Origin: Tetraselmis striata
Lineage: Eukaryota > Chlorophyta > Chlorodendrophyceae > Chlorodendrales > Chlorodendraceae
Assembly (NCBI GenBank): GCA_006384855.1
Contig: VCJN01000544.1
Span: 285,001 to 349,000 of the forward strand
Direction of reading: 5' to 3'
DNA: 64,000 nt
The notes below the pieces were generated by a model. The model did no database searches. It was not told the origin of the DNA and was given only the letters and a program-made list of their open reading frames with translations. A program made the translations under genes and the position numbers. Positions 43,475-53,573 of this stretch are shown one piece after another; the stretch's first letter is position 1, and each line of letters starts with the position of its first letter.

Positions 43475-45838
43475 ATGGCGGCGATCAACGTGCTCGGCAT
43501 CCTGCCAGTCTTCCGCGATGACGACGACGACGACGACCAGGAGGATGACGCTGCCAAGCCAAGGCGCTTCGCGCTGTCAATGGGATCGCTGGGACCGCTG
43601 AACCCCTTGGCAGCCTTGCGGAGCAAGATAGCCGGTATTAAAAAGGCGGTGGGCAGCGTTGGGTTGGTCGCGCTCCTGGGCCTCAGCGTCCTCGGCCTTG
43701 TCCGGCGCAAGCTACAGACGAATCTGCTCGCAGGCCTGGAGGTCCGCGGCCCAGATGGATACCACACCTGGCAGAGCAGTGGGAATGTGTTGGGGCAGTG
43801 GCGAAGCTGCAGTGCCGAGTTGTGTTTACAGCACAACACAGAGAGCAAGGACCCCCCCCCCCCCCCCCTTTGCTAACCCCACTGGTTGAAATGCCTCGTA
43901 GCAGCCAGGTTTGGATTGTCCCAGCGTCCTCTGACGTCGGCTAGTTTCAGAGTTTGCTTAATACTCTCCCTCGGTACAGCGCGTAACTGAGGCACCTGTG
44001 GTGAAAGAGGCGGATATGATGCATCGCTCACACGTGTGTGGTGTATCGGCTGCTTGCGGCAGGCCAAGAAGGCAGAGATTGAGCGCACCCGGCGGCTGGA
44101 GGATGCGCGCCGTGAGCTGGCAGGGCCCCTGCTAGTGGCGGCGCAGGCGTTGCGGGAGCGCATAAGCGACATCCTGCAGCCCAACGGATTCTTTGAGACC
44201 AACTTCAAGGACAAGACAGAGGCCGCCGTGATGAGCACCATGTTCATCATGTGCAAGTGTGCCCCCCCCCCCCCCCCCCCGCGTACCTTCCCCTCCCCTT
44301 CTACGCCTCCCCTCTCCTGCACGTCTCCATTCACCACACGCAGCCTGCATAGAGTGGCTCAAAGATTCCATCCAGCAGTCGCTTTCGGGCCGTACATGAC
44401 AGCCGCGGCACCCATCTGGGCACGGCATCACAGGTACTTCCACTTTCGCTGGCGCCTGCACGATTCCCTGCAGTATGAAAGTGTCTCCGGCAAGGACCGC
44501 TGGCAGTATGCCGTAGACGCCGTTCTGGCAGACGTCAACGATGCGTTCACAGACAAGGTACTGCTCCAGACACTCGCCGTGGGAACAGCATTCCACAGCT
44601 CATTCCACAGCATTCCTTTCGCGCGTGCTCGCCGCTAACCAGGTCTGGGCCTGGGGTGGGGCGCAACAGAGCAAAAAGTACGCCATCTTCTCCGACAACA
44701 GCGACGCCTTCCTGTCCTTTGCCAAGGCGTCCTCTGAGAAGGGCCGGGTCTCTGGCACCACCTGCGTGGATTCCTCGTCCGCGTTCGGGTGCGCCACCAA
44801 ACAAACCTAAGAGTGAAGCCTCTCCCGCCCATTGCGGCAATGCTTCACGCCGATCGGCGGCCATACATTTACATGTGGTGCTCATCCCCTCCAGGAAAGC
44901 GCTGGACCTCGCGCAGCAGGTGCAGTACCCCTTCCGCTTGCTCAAGGAGGAGCGGGACGCGATTGGGGAAATGATGATGAACATCCACCAAGTCAACGAG
45001 CGCGGCCGTTGCCTGCGGTGTGGGCCCAACTCCCCAAAGTTCCCACCAACACCTGGCCAGCGCCGCCTTGCCGGCACCCTGTGGCTACTGACTCGATCCG
45101 CTGCGCGCACAGGTACACCGAGTTTGTGCAGCGCATCCATGAGCTGCTGGGAGCCTCAGATAAGGGCCGCCAGCACGCATGGGCGCCGTACTTCCAGCCA
45201 ATATGGATCAGCATCGTACGTTACGCCCACCTCATCAACATCTCGGCTGGTAGGTGCCCCGTGCTGCGCTGTCCCACCCCCTCAACCATCTTTCAAATCT
45301 GCCTGTGTTGTACCATGAAGCTGAGAATGGCGTGCGGTGCCATGCCCTGCGCCAGAGGATCGCTCGCTGGAGATCATCAGAGAGATGATCAAGGTCCGGC
45401 TGCGCCTGTCCGCGGTGGAGACGCAGCTAGGCCACCTCATTCGCGTGCTCTCCCGCTCCCCCCTGGACCCCTGGTTCAGGCAAGACAAGAACGTGGGCTC
45501 CCGCCTCCCCCCAACCTCCTCCCCCTTCTTCCCCCAGCAATGACACAGGGGAGGAGGGCAATACATGCGACTGCGCAGGGAGCAGGCGGGGGAAGGGGAG
45601 GGGGGCGGGGGGGGCGAAGTCCCAACTGGGTGCAGCCACGAGTGAACCACCATGACTGACTGGCGTGAATGCTTGGCCTCTGGATACATGCCCGCAGTTG
45701 TACTCGGAGAGGAAGAGGGTCCTGCGGAAGAAGGCCTCGCGCATGTGGTCACTGGTGGCCAACAAGCTTCCGGAGCTGGTCAGGATGCAGGGCGAGGCGG
45801 AAAAAACGAAGGGCAGTGGTCACCTGAAGTCAGCTTGA
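43475..45838 (+). CDS. Uncharacterised membrane-associated protein, eight exons
   Basis: Exons 43475-43741, 44063-44256, 44434-44557, 44643-44788, 44895-45017, 45113-45249, 45356-45492, 45698-45838 (TGA); all phases agree and give 422 residues. The N-terminus has an acidic patch (DDDDDDDQEDD, residues ~10-20) and a hydrophobic helix (VGLVALLGLSVLGLV, ~67-81). The rest is soluble and helical: ERTRRLEDARRELAGPLL, RWQYAVDAVLADVNDAF, QYPFRLLKEERDAIGEMMM, RLSAVETQLGHLIRVLS. The FRxxxxxxxAIGExM block and the RL-x-x-VQ-x-x-L block recall a family of uncharacterised proteins in bacteria and plants, but I cannot name a function. The C-terminus is basic. Exon 2 ends at AA/GTGTG followed at once by a C-run. 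Confidence 0.72.
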
Positions 45839-46984
45839 AATGGCGCCGGTAAGAAACACGTCCCTGTTTATGGTGATGCGCACCGCGTCATGCGGCGCGC
45901 TTTGCTTCAATCCCGTGTTCGCATCTCAATTTTCTACAGGCAGAGGTGCCAGTACCGTGCGGTGCATTCCTGAGACGGTTCTAGCCCATGTGAGATGTAA
46001 GCCCACAGAGCAACAAAGTGACGTCATGGTGGCGACCCTGACACTGGTGCGACTCACCTGGGCCTCTGAGCTCATCCCGAGGCTAGTAGCATACCGCCGC
46101 ATCGGCGGAGCGAGCTTGTAATATTCCCCCATTGCATATTTCGTACTTTGCATCAGCGCTGCCAAGTTCCAAACAGTTGCTGCGTTGCACGCTCAATCGG
46201 GCCCATCTCGTACGTTCCTCTGCCTGACAAAGTCACGATGGTGCTCACAGCTGGAAAAAGAAACGACGACACAGCCAACACATGCCACATGGTGTGTTTT
46301 AGTCAATCTGCAAATCAGTAGATTGTGAGGATGAATAATGAGATGTGCATGCCCATGTGTACATCTAAAAAGGACGCTGACCTGACGCGGATTACATTAC
46401 ATATACATGCTATCGTTTAACAGTGCTGGCCGCCTCCCGCAGCGCTACAATCCTAGCGCTCCTGCAGAAGACATTATGCATGTCCGGTTTGGTCGCTGCT
46501 ACAGCATACCGGGATCCTTGTTTTACGAGTACGTACTCGTACCAGTATTATGCCGTGACGCGATATACCTACTGGCAGTTATGAGCAGTGGCAGTTTTTC
46601 AATTAATGGAGTTCTGATGAGTAGCTTATACACGATATGTTTTAGCTCAGCGGTATATACCACTTCATACAAGCATACCATTTCACGGTAATGGCATCAA
46701 CAGCTGATGATGATGCGGTATATTGTATCACCGTATAAGTATATACCGATCTTGTTGCCATACATTAACAACTATGTATTATCATCACAATTCCTTACAC
46801 AGCAATAGAGGCAGAACGAGAGAAACTGGATGCTCAAGCATCACTCGCGCCCTGGCGGGGCGGCTGTACAGGTACATTGAAAGCAATGACATTGAATGGC
46901 AGTCAGCACAATTATTATTATTATTATATATATTCACTAGCTTGCAGTCGCTACTGCTACACCCCTCCACATAAGTATTATTTG
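45839..46984. other. Intergenic, no gene seen
   Basis: 3' flank of the preceding gene, then AT-rich DNA with an ATT microsatellite at about 46910-46930. Confidence 0.4.
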
Positions 46985-47154
46985 GGAGTTGCGAATTGAT
47001 CGACATGCCCATGGGCGTGGCTACACTGAGGCCGTGCGCGTGCATGCATGTCACTCAGGGTCGTACGCCTTGGGGGAATTTCCGCGATAGCGCGGTACAC
47101 GCAATATTGCCACGCAGCAGCCGTTGCCGTCAATAACGTGACAATTATACGACG
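46985..47154. repeat. Left part of a dispersed repeat interrupted by the DIRS element
   Basis: Matches 62595-62790 (ATCGACATGCCC, GCATGCATGT, CGCGATAGCGCGGTAC, TTGCCACGCA). The other half resumes after the element at about 52165-52690, so the element landed inside an older repeat. Confidence 0.7.
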
Positions 47155-47276
47155 TTTACCCAAGGAGGCACTGTTTGCCAAAGAATGTCAGCTCGCTTAC
47201 ATCGAAGGCTAAGACAAGAACCACAGGCTTGGCCTGGGTGTCTCCTAGCGCAAAAAGATGGTTGAGGGTGGGTGGG
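47155..47276 (-). repeat. B repeat of the DIRS element, terminal copy (B2)
   Basis: Begins TTTACCCAAGGAGGCACTG like 47454. The first ~27 bp are nearly identical to B1, the rest is diverged with an insertion. Confidence 0.7.
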
Positions 47277-47453
47277 TGCGCGAGCCGGTTGAGGCGAGCG
47301 CAAAGCAGAGAGTGCCTGTGCCCGAGGGTGGATCCCTCAGGTCGTAGTGCTGGTGCGGGCCGGCAGGCCTTAGTCCGTGCGCCGACCTCGGGGGTCGTGC
47401 GCAGTACAACATAGCTAATGTACTGTAAACCTCTAGATGACTACATCTGACCA
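47277..47453 (-). repeat. A repeat of the DIRS element, internal copy (A2)
   Basis: 177 bp beginning TGCGCGAGCCGG and ending CTGACCA on the plus strand; same as 51841-52017. Flanked on both sides by B repeats. Confidence 0.9.
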
Positions 47454-47514
47454 TTTACCCAAGGAGGCACTGTTTGCCAGAGACGAAAGCCAAAGGCTAG
47501 CACAGGAAGCTTAG
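47454..47514 (-). repeat. B repeat of the DIRS element, internal copy (B1)
   Basis: Lies directly between the recombinase stop codon and the internal A repeat; shares its start with 47155. Confidence 0.7.
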
Positions 47515-48581
47515 GCCGGCGGCCGGACGGGGACGAGCCAACCGAAGAACCTCCAGGCCGCAGGAGTCGGGCGCATGGTCGGGTCGATGTACTTCCCGGT
47601 GACCACCTCGCTGTTCTTCGACCAATCGCCCATGTGTTTGATGGCCGGCAAGGGGACGCCGACGCAGCTTGCTGCGGAAGCGGCACCCTTGCGTAAACTG
47701 TGCGATGTCCACTTGAAACCGGTGGGAGGTCGGGCGCCTGCCGCCATGTAGGCTTCCCGCAACCACTCGGTAAGAGTGGCTGAAACCGACCAAGTGGCGG
47801 AAGACTCCAGCGGGGAGATGCTCCAGAACTTGGGCGGCGGGCTGGCGCCGTAGAAACGGCGGCAGTAGGCGTCGCGACTGACGGTGTACCAGTCCAGCAG
47901 GTCAGCGAAGTCCGGAACGGCGGCGATGGGCAGATTTATCAGGGGCTTAACGGAAACCCTCGTACGCTGGTCGCCTTTCTGTTTGCGGACGTACAGTAGA
48001 ATGCTTCCGGACGGCCGGTCGACCACTAAATCACCGGTCTCGCAGCTAATGCCGGACTCCGCGCGGCACAGGAAGACGTACGCCGTAATCGTCGCGAGCG
48101 CGGCTCTGAAAGCGCGGATGTCCGCAATATTAGCGGGTTCCCACACCAATGTCTGCCGAAATCCAATCGCGGTGTTTAGGATGGCAGCCGCAACGGGCGC
48201 AGGCAGGGCGACGCGGACGTCTTCCGCTGCAAGACGCTCTTGCTGGATGGCCAGGCCGCGGCGCGCGTCGGCCACCATTTCGCCGAGGGCGATAGGCTGG
48301 CGCTGATGGTCGCGGAAGTACTTGTTGATGGACGAGTAGTACTGTTGAAGGGACTCCGCGCCGACGGTACCTTGCATGCCCAGCCAGGCAGTGTAGCGGA
48401 CGATCGTGCTGGTAGTAGCCTGCAGCGGGCGTAAGCCCTCCTGCTCGCAGAAAGTAGCGAAAGAGCGCATGCCGCTGTCGTAGTTGCGGTAGGTGCCGGC
48501 CGCCAGCGAACCCGTAAGCAACCCGAGCGCCGCTTGACCAACGTCGTCGGTCCCCAACAAAGACCGGAGCTCGGCCGCCAT
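47511..48581 (-). CDS. Tyrosine recombinase of the DIRS element
   Basis: 357 codons from ATG at 48581; the frame stays open upstream but overlaps the RT ORF there. It integrates the circular DNA intermediate. The N-terminal half is a helical core-binding domain (GTYRNYDSGMRSFATFCEQE). The catalytic set is visible: the first Arg in FLCRAESG, HxxR in TSHSLRKGAASAA, and a C-terminal GDWSKNSEVVTGKYIDP with Tyr as the likely nucleophile, matching R...HxxR...W...Y of phage-integrase-like recombinases. The length is usual for DIRS recombinases. No stop or frameshift, so it may be active. Confidence 0.85.
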   Translation of the reverse strand: MAAELRSLLGTDDVGQAALGLLTGSLAAGTYRNYDSGMRSFATFCEQEGLRPLQATTSTIVRYTAWLGMQGTVGAESLQQYYSSINKYFRDHQRQPIALGEMVADARRGLAIQQERLAAEDVRVALPAPVAAAILNTAIGFRQTLVWEPANIADIRAFRAALATITAYVFLCRAESGISCETGDLVVDRPSGSILLYVRKQKGDQRTRVSVKPLINLPIAAVPDFADLLDWYTVSRDAYCRRFYGASPPPKFWSISPLESSATWSVSATLTEWLREAYMAAGARPPTGFKWTSHSLRKGAASAASCVGVPLPAIKHMGDWSKNSEVVTGKYIDPTMRPTPAAWRFFGWLVPVRPPA

Positions 48582-48709
48582 TGATGCCGACCAGGGCGCC
48601 TCAGAGCCGGAGCGCACCGCAAGCCGGTAGCGCGCGCGTCGAGTGTGGGACAGGCGGCCCGGGTACTGCACACTGTACTGCAGCGACGGCTGCACGGCCA
48701 TAGCCCGGC

Positions 48710-50707
48710 CTAGCGACCCACGGCGGAGGTGCAGCCATGCCGGCGTGGCAGCCGAAAGGCCACGACGCTCCAGCCGGGCAGTCCGACCCCCGCGCGCGTT
48801 CCCCGCCGCCCAGGAAAGAAGAGGTCGCGGGTAGGCGGGTAGACAATCGTCTCGGTGGCGAGGTCTTGCAGCAGCTGGTACCAACGCCGTCCCGGCCAGT
48901 GCGGTGCGATGACCGTGGCGGCCGCGCCCGACTGTCGCAGTTTGTCCGCCAAATCGTCCAACAAACCCCACGGGGGATTGCAATAATTGTGTTCCCTGCG
49001 CCAGAGCTCGTCCGGCAAATGGAGAGAATCCACCGCTTCGCAATGCGGGTCGCGCCAGCGGGAATTGTACCGTGGAAGTTGCGTATTTTCCATCGACGCA
49101 AATCTGTCGACGGTGTGCGGACCCCACAAGCGCTGCAGGTACGCGAATATCCGCGGATTGAGCTGCCAGTCGGAGTCGTCCAGCTCCCTGCTGAGTCGGT
49201 CCGCCCAAACGTTGGCTGCAGACTGGATGTACCGGGGCCTGATGGAGATGTCGTGGATATCCAGGAGGTGCCACAGCTTGCGGAGCTCCTCCATCATGAC
49301 GGGCGACCGAGAGGTAAGGTTGGTCAGCGCTGCCACTACGGCCGTGTTGTCCTCGTGCAGTAAGACGCGCCGTCCTCGGAGCTGCGGCAAAAACGATTCG
49401 ACCGCGTGACGTACCGCGCGAAGCTCCTTCCACGTGATGTGATGCGAGCGGTCGTCCTCGTACCAGAAGCCGCGCGCCTGGTAAGCGCTGTTGTCGTTCA
49501 GCACAGCCCCCCATCCGTACGAGCTGGAGTCCGCGTGCAGATACGCGGTCTCCACAGGCTTGTACATAGAGCGACCGTTGTGCTGCGCAGGTACCTGGGT
49601 CCACCACTCTAGGTCGCGGCGCAGCTGGTTTGTCATCTTGACGCGCCCGCCCCAGCCCTGCCGGGTTGCGAGGACGCAGTGCAGCTCGCGCAAAAAGAAA
49701 CGGGCCGGCGTAACCGCCAAGTACAGGAACTGCGCCTTGCCCGCAAAGGACGCCAGCTGCCGAGCCGGGAGCCAGCGCTTGTTGGAGGTTGCGCGGCCAA
49801 GGAGCGAACGGGCGGCCTTGGCTAGCGCGATGAGCTTCTCCTCGGGGGCGCGGAACTCGCCGCGCTTCAGGTCGATGATCAGGCCCAGGTGAGGGCCGAC
49901 CTGGGTAGGCTCCCAGACTCCCTTGTTGGGGTTGCGCAGCAGGCCCAGGCGGTCCAGCAAGGTGCTTAACCGGACGCGTAGCTCCAGGGCTGCCTCGCGG
50001 GAGTCCGCGAGGAAAAGGAAGTCGTCCATATAGGGTAGGAGCCGCTCGCCCCGCCAGCGAGTGTTGCGCAGGAAACGGCGAGTAGGCTTGGACGGGGCCG
50101 TGGGAGGCAACGCTGGGTCGCGCCGCTTCAAGGGCGTCCGCAGGTAGTCCGTAAAGGCCGCCGTCAACTTGCAGAAGTAGTACGACGAGCCTGTCCAACC
50201 CATCGGTAGGCACGCAAGTCGCCACAGCTCCCCTCGGTAGTTCACGGTAAAAAAGTCGCGGTCCTCCTCCCGAATCCCAAGGGCGTAGTAGCCGTCGGCC
50301 AGGTCCATCGACACGAACCAATCTCCCGCGCGCGCCAGGTGCCGCAGGTGCTTGAGCGTTTCGTAGGACATCGTGAAAGTCTTGCACCACTTGTTGAGCT
50401 CCCGTAGGTCGATGATGAGGCGCCACTTGTTGGTGCCGGGCTTGGGGACTAGAAACATTCTGGATACCCACTTGTTGCAGTGACCTCGCTCCCACGCGCC
50501 AATCGCCTCGAAGCGGGGCAGTTCTGTAGCCATGAAGTCCAGTTGTGCCTGAGTGGCGTCGCGCATAGAGACGCCGTGGTTGTAGGGGTGAGGGCGTCGC
50601 CCGTTCTTGAAGCGTATCCGGACCCCTTGGCGGATCCAACTCAAGACTTGTCCGCTCGCGCCGATGCTTTCCCAGTCGCGCCATCTTCTCCGCACGCGGT
50701 GTCGCAT
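48710..50707 (-). CDS. Reverse transcriptase, RNase H and N6-methylase-like protein of the DIRS element
   Basis: 665 residues counted from an ATG at 50707; the frame is open further upstream to 51253, overlapping gag in another frame. RT: SRMFLVPKPGTNKWRLIIDL, then FVSMDLADGYYALGI, and the catalytic box YMDDFLFLAD. RNase H: LHADSSSYGWGAVL, ITWKELRAV, LLHEDNTAVVAAL. C-terminal domain: TVDRFAS, then NYCNPPWGLLDDLADKL and TVIAPHWPGRRWY. NPPW is the catalytic type of motif in N6-adenine methylases, and this module is usual in DIRS pol proteins; its role is not settled. All key residues look intact. Confidence 0.88.
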   Translation of the reverse strand: MRHRVRRRWRDWESIGASGQVLSWIRQGVRIRFKNGRRPHPYNHGVSMRDATQAQLDFMATELPRFEAIGAWERGHCNKWVSRMFLVPKPGTNKWRLIIDLRELNKWCKTFTMSYETLKHLRHLARAGDWFVSMDLADGYYALGIREEDRDFFTVNYRGELWRLACLPMGWTGSSYYFCKLTAAFTDYLRTPLKRRDPALPPTAPSKPTRRFLRNTRWRGERLLPYMDDFLFLADSREAALELRVRLSTLLDRLGLLRNPNKGVWEPTQVGPHLGLIIDLKRGEFRAPEEKLIALAKAARSLLGRATSNKRWLPARQLASFAGKAQFLYLAVTPARFFLRELHCVLATRQGWGGRVKMTNQLRRDLEWWTQVPAQHNGRSMYKPVETAYLHADSSSYGWGAVLNDNSAYQARGFWYEDDRSHHITWKELRAVRHAVESFLPQLRGRRVLLHEDNTAVVAALTNLTSRSPVMMEELRKLWHLLDIHDISIRPRYIQSAANVWADRLSRELDDSDWQLNPRIFAYLQRLWGPHTVDRFASMENTQLPRYNSRWRDPHCEAVDSLHLPDELWRREHNYCNPPWGLLDDLADKLRQSGAAATVIAPHWPGRRWYQLLQDLATETIVYPPTRDLFFPGRRGTRAGVGLPGWSVVAFRLPRRHGCTSAVGR

Positions 50708-50753
50708 GTAGAGGGAGGTAGGCGTACAGGAGTCGGCGCGGCGGGCCACACCG

Positions 50754-51811
50754 TCACTTGGTGACCTTGGCCTTGGCCTTGTCGGACGCTGCGGCTGTCG
50801 CTGCGGCCTTCCGCGCCGCAGCGGCTTGCTCGCGTTGCTTGCGCCTCTCGGCGGACTCTGTGGGGGCGGGCTTGTCGGGGGTAGCCTTGGCGAACGCGGC
50901 CGCGGCACGGGCCTTGCCCGCTGCGGAAAGGCTGATCTCGAGGGTCTTGTCGTCGAACGCTCGGCGGAGTTGGTCGAGTTGCCCGGACACGGCGATGCGC
51001 CGTGGGGTGCAGAACTTTGCGTGGGCGAGCTCGGCGAAAACACGGTCCGCCTCTGTAGCCGTTGGGCCACTCTTGGCGAGCTGGAGGTAGCCCAACCGGG
51101 AACGGGTGGCCTCCTCCGCCGCCAAGTGGGTGCGGTAGCAGGCGCGGAGCTCGGCAAGGGCCGCAGCCTTGCTTGCTGGCGTAGCAGACTCGGTCGAAAG
51201 CGATTCCAGAGCGCCGCGCATCGCCTCGTTGGCGCAGCTACTGAAGAAGGCATAGCAGCCTAGGTGCAGGTATTCGTCGTACGCTGCCTGACTCCGCTTA
51301 TCCGCGAGGGCGCGGGCGGTGTCGTCGGTCAGGGTCCACAAGCGGGGCTCGTCGACGTCGCGCGGGGGGCGCTCCAGACCGGGGGGGGATGACTCGGCCG
51401 TAGTAGGCAAAGTCGACGTACTCGAGCTCGCTGTCGGGTGCGTCTAGCTCAGCAGGAAGGGGCTCTTGCGCTCCTTGCTCACCACCCTCGGGCGCAGGCG
51501 TGCCCGCGGGGTTGGCTGGCTGGGTACCTTCGGGAGGAAGCGGGTTAGTGGGGGGGGGCGAGTCGAGCGAGCAAGGCAGCCGTAGCAGCCTCAAACTGCC
51601 CGGCCAGCCGCTTCTCCAGGGCTTCCGCTTGGGCCGTCAGGCGTTTCTCCAATTCCGCGACAGATGACGCCGTGGCGCCGACCGGGGCGTCGTCCACTAA
51701 GGCGTCTTCCGGTACAGGGCGAGGGGGCATCCTGCTGTCGCGGGGTGGGGAAGGTGTAGCGTCTCGGGAGGCTGAGGCTCGGGTCCGAGTCGGCATAGAG
51801 TAAGCTGACAC
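50754..51811 (-). CDS. Gag-like ORF of the DIRS element, frame broken at two G/C runs
   Basis: Three minus-strand segments join if two homopolymers are allowed to shift. 51811 to about 51555 encodes MSAYSMPTRTRASASRD and a helix (VAELEKRLTAQAEALEKRLA). About 51555-51385 encodes an acidic Pro-rich linker ending ELEYVDFAYYGRVIPP. About 51385-50754 encodes a 210-residue helical domain (SQAAYDEYLHLGCYAFFSS) with a Lys/Ala-rich tail (SDKAKAKVTK). The breaks fall at a G-run of 9 near 51550-51558 and of 8 near 51381-51388. They may be sequencing errors, inactivating mutations or slippage sites. Gag identity is inferred from position and composition. Confidence 0.6.
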
Positions 51812-51840
51812 TCTGCTCGACTGCTAGAGTCGAGACTGCT

Positions 51841-52017
51841 TGCGCGAGCCGGTTGAGGCGAGCGCAAAGCAGAGAGTGCCTGTGCCCGAGGGTGGATCCC
51901 TCAGGTCGTAGTGCTGGTGCGGGCCGGCAGGCCTTAGTCCGTGCGCCGACCTCGGGGGTCGTGCGCAGTACAACATAGCTAATGTACTGTAAACCTCTAG
52001 ATGACTACATCTGACCA
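51841..52017 (-). repeat. A repeat of the DIRS element, terminal copy (A1)
   Basis: 177 bp, forms the 5' end of the minus-strand element, upstream of the gag-like ORF; probably carries the promoter. Confidence 0.9.
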
Positions 52018-52690
52018 AATACTGCGATATACGACGGGGTAGTACGAGTGTGATGTGTATATATACGAGTACTAGTACGATGTGGACCTGAGACTACGCT
52101 AGCATATATATGCGCGATAAAATTGTCCATCACATCAACACCAAACAGATTCATTTTGGCAATAAAAGCAGAGGTTCAGGCGCTAGCGCTTCAATTGCTC
52201 CCCCCATGTGCATGAGATTTTACTGCCCCCGCACTCATACCATGTCGCCCTTGTTATGACAACTATCCACCATGTTCCGCGTAGTGCATTGAAATTATGT
52301 CGTCATTCGTGGTATGGGACAAGCCCTGTGCAGTATTCATTCCGGTGGATCACCAGCAAAATCATGGGCACAATGCTGGTGCATGCGTTGCATGCGCAAG
52401 CGGGAGAGGGTTCTCGCGGCCTCCTTGCCGTAGGCCGTACTAGGGCAAAGCTTTTCTATAGTAGTGCATGACCGCATGCTCAGGGCGTGCCATCGCGAGC
52501 GGAGTGGCACGAGAATGCCGTGTACTTTCATACATCGATGTTGTGAAAGGGGAGATCCAGCATGGCGGCCGTGGGCTTCGCTCATCAAGGGGGCCATGTG
52601 CCAAGTGTGAGTTGCGGTCCGTGTACGAGCACAACCCACTGTCACGCCACCTACCGTAGTGCACCAAGTTTTGATATCTACTTGGCCTAC
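52018..52690. repeat. Right part of the dispersed repeat flanking the DIRS element
   Basis: From about 52165 to 52690 it matches 62795-63413 in the same order (GGTATGGGACAAGCCCTGT, GCATGCGCAAGC, AGCTTTTCTATAGTAGT, CACGAGAATG, CATGTGCCAAG). 52018-52160 has no counterpart there. Confidence 0.7.
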
Positions 52691-52920
52691 GGTAGCTCCC
52701 CGGCCGGGAGCGCAGGGTTCGCGGGCGATGGGGCAGCCCGTATTGAAACATGATGGTACTGGTAACTTCACCGGTGGAACCACCAACATACCGTACGGAT
52801 CGCAATAGGACAGTGAAATTGTTAGGAGACCCCGTAAACAGGTTTATATCATGTTGAAAACAAAAACCACCCGGATTTACAATTTTCCTAGGTGGCAAAG
52901 TGGGGAACACCCTGTTCGTC
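52691..52920. other. No gene seen
   Basis: Short flank between the dispersed repeat and the truncated SINE; contains its target site TGTTCGTC at 52913-52920. Confidence 0.4.
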
Positions 52921-53031
52921 ACCGTCAAGAGGTCAAGTGCTGGGGCGGCTTCGGCCGACGTCCCGGGGCGAACTTTACTTTTACTTTACTTTTACGTTTA
53001 CATCACTTTTACTTCACTCTTACTTTTACCA
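52921..53031 (+). mobile_element. 5'-truncated SINE copy
   Basis: Contains the 3' body (GTGCTGGGGCGGCTTCGGCC) and a long TTTAC/TTTTAC tail. 8-bp duplication TGTTCGTC at 52913-52920 and 53032-53039. The tRNA-like head is missing. Confidence 0.8.
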
Positions 53032-53039
53032 TGTTCGTC

Positions 53040-53573
53040 TGCAGTTTTCCACTACACCCTACGGTTTTGCAAAATCTTGATTCCACCGTGTAGTCCTGCT
53101 AGAAAGGTCAAATTTACATCACCCTGTCTTGCATTTTTCCCCATAGTCGCTATATTTTACAAACATTGATGACGACGACGCGATATGGCGGACGATGCTG
53201 ATGAGGCCCGGCCTCATAAATTACTGGGTTTGATGCCGCGCATATATATGCGGGCAGTTACATGCCGCGCTCATATATCCTGCTCGATGATGCTGCCGGG
53301 GGCGGGGCGCCCAGATTCGCGGGAGGGCGGAGGGGCGCCAGCGCGCTTGATGCTCGTGGCGCCTCCGCGGACGGTGGGCCGCGGCCCGTCAGATCGGACG
53401 AACGGACAACGACAATAAACCATCGAAGGAACGCGCGTTCATGGTCCAGCCAAGTGGCGGTTTCCAGCCGTGAGCTCGCGGCAGTACCCGGAGGCGAAGC
53501 ATACGCCGGGCGTACGCACGCCGATACACACCGCGGCGGGCGAGCGGGCCTGGGGGCGGCAGGGGGCGGCAGC
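53040..53573. other. Upstream region of the coiled-coil/methyltransferase-like gene
   Basis: Promoter and 5' UTR of the next gene. The frame upstream of the chosen ATG is open from 53262 but looks non-coding. Confidence 0.4.

Larger units (their letters stand above)
47155..52017 (-). mobile_element. PAT-like DIRS-group retroelement (tyrosine recombinase type)
   Basis: Minus-strand element with split direct repeats in the order A, ORFs, B, A, B. The A repeat (177 bp) is at 51841-52017 and 47277-47453 and identical by eye. The B repeat starts TTTACCCAAGGAGGCACTG at 47454 and again at 47155 and is more diverged. This arrangement is diagnostic of PAT/Ngaro-type DIRS elements, which replicate through a circle and integrate by tyrosine recombinase without target duplication; none is seen. 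Coding order on the minus strand: gag-like ORF, RT-RNase H-methyltransferase ORF, tyrosine recombinase ORF. RT and recombinase are intact, the gag frame has two homopolymer frameshifts. Confidence 0.9.

Noticed and set aside
48582..50684. Upstream open part of the recombinase frame
   Set aside because: Arg/Pro/Gly-rich and overlapping the RT/RNase H frame, which has all the family motifs; treated as a shadow.
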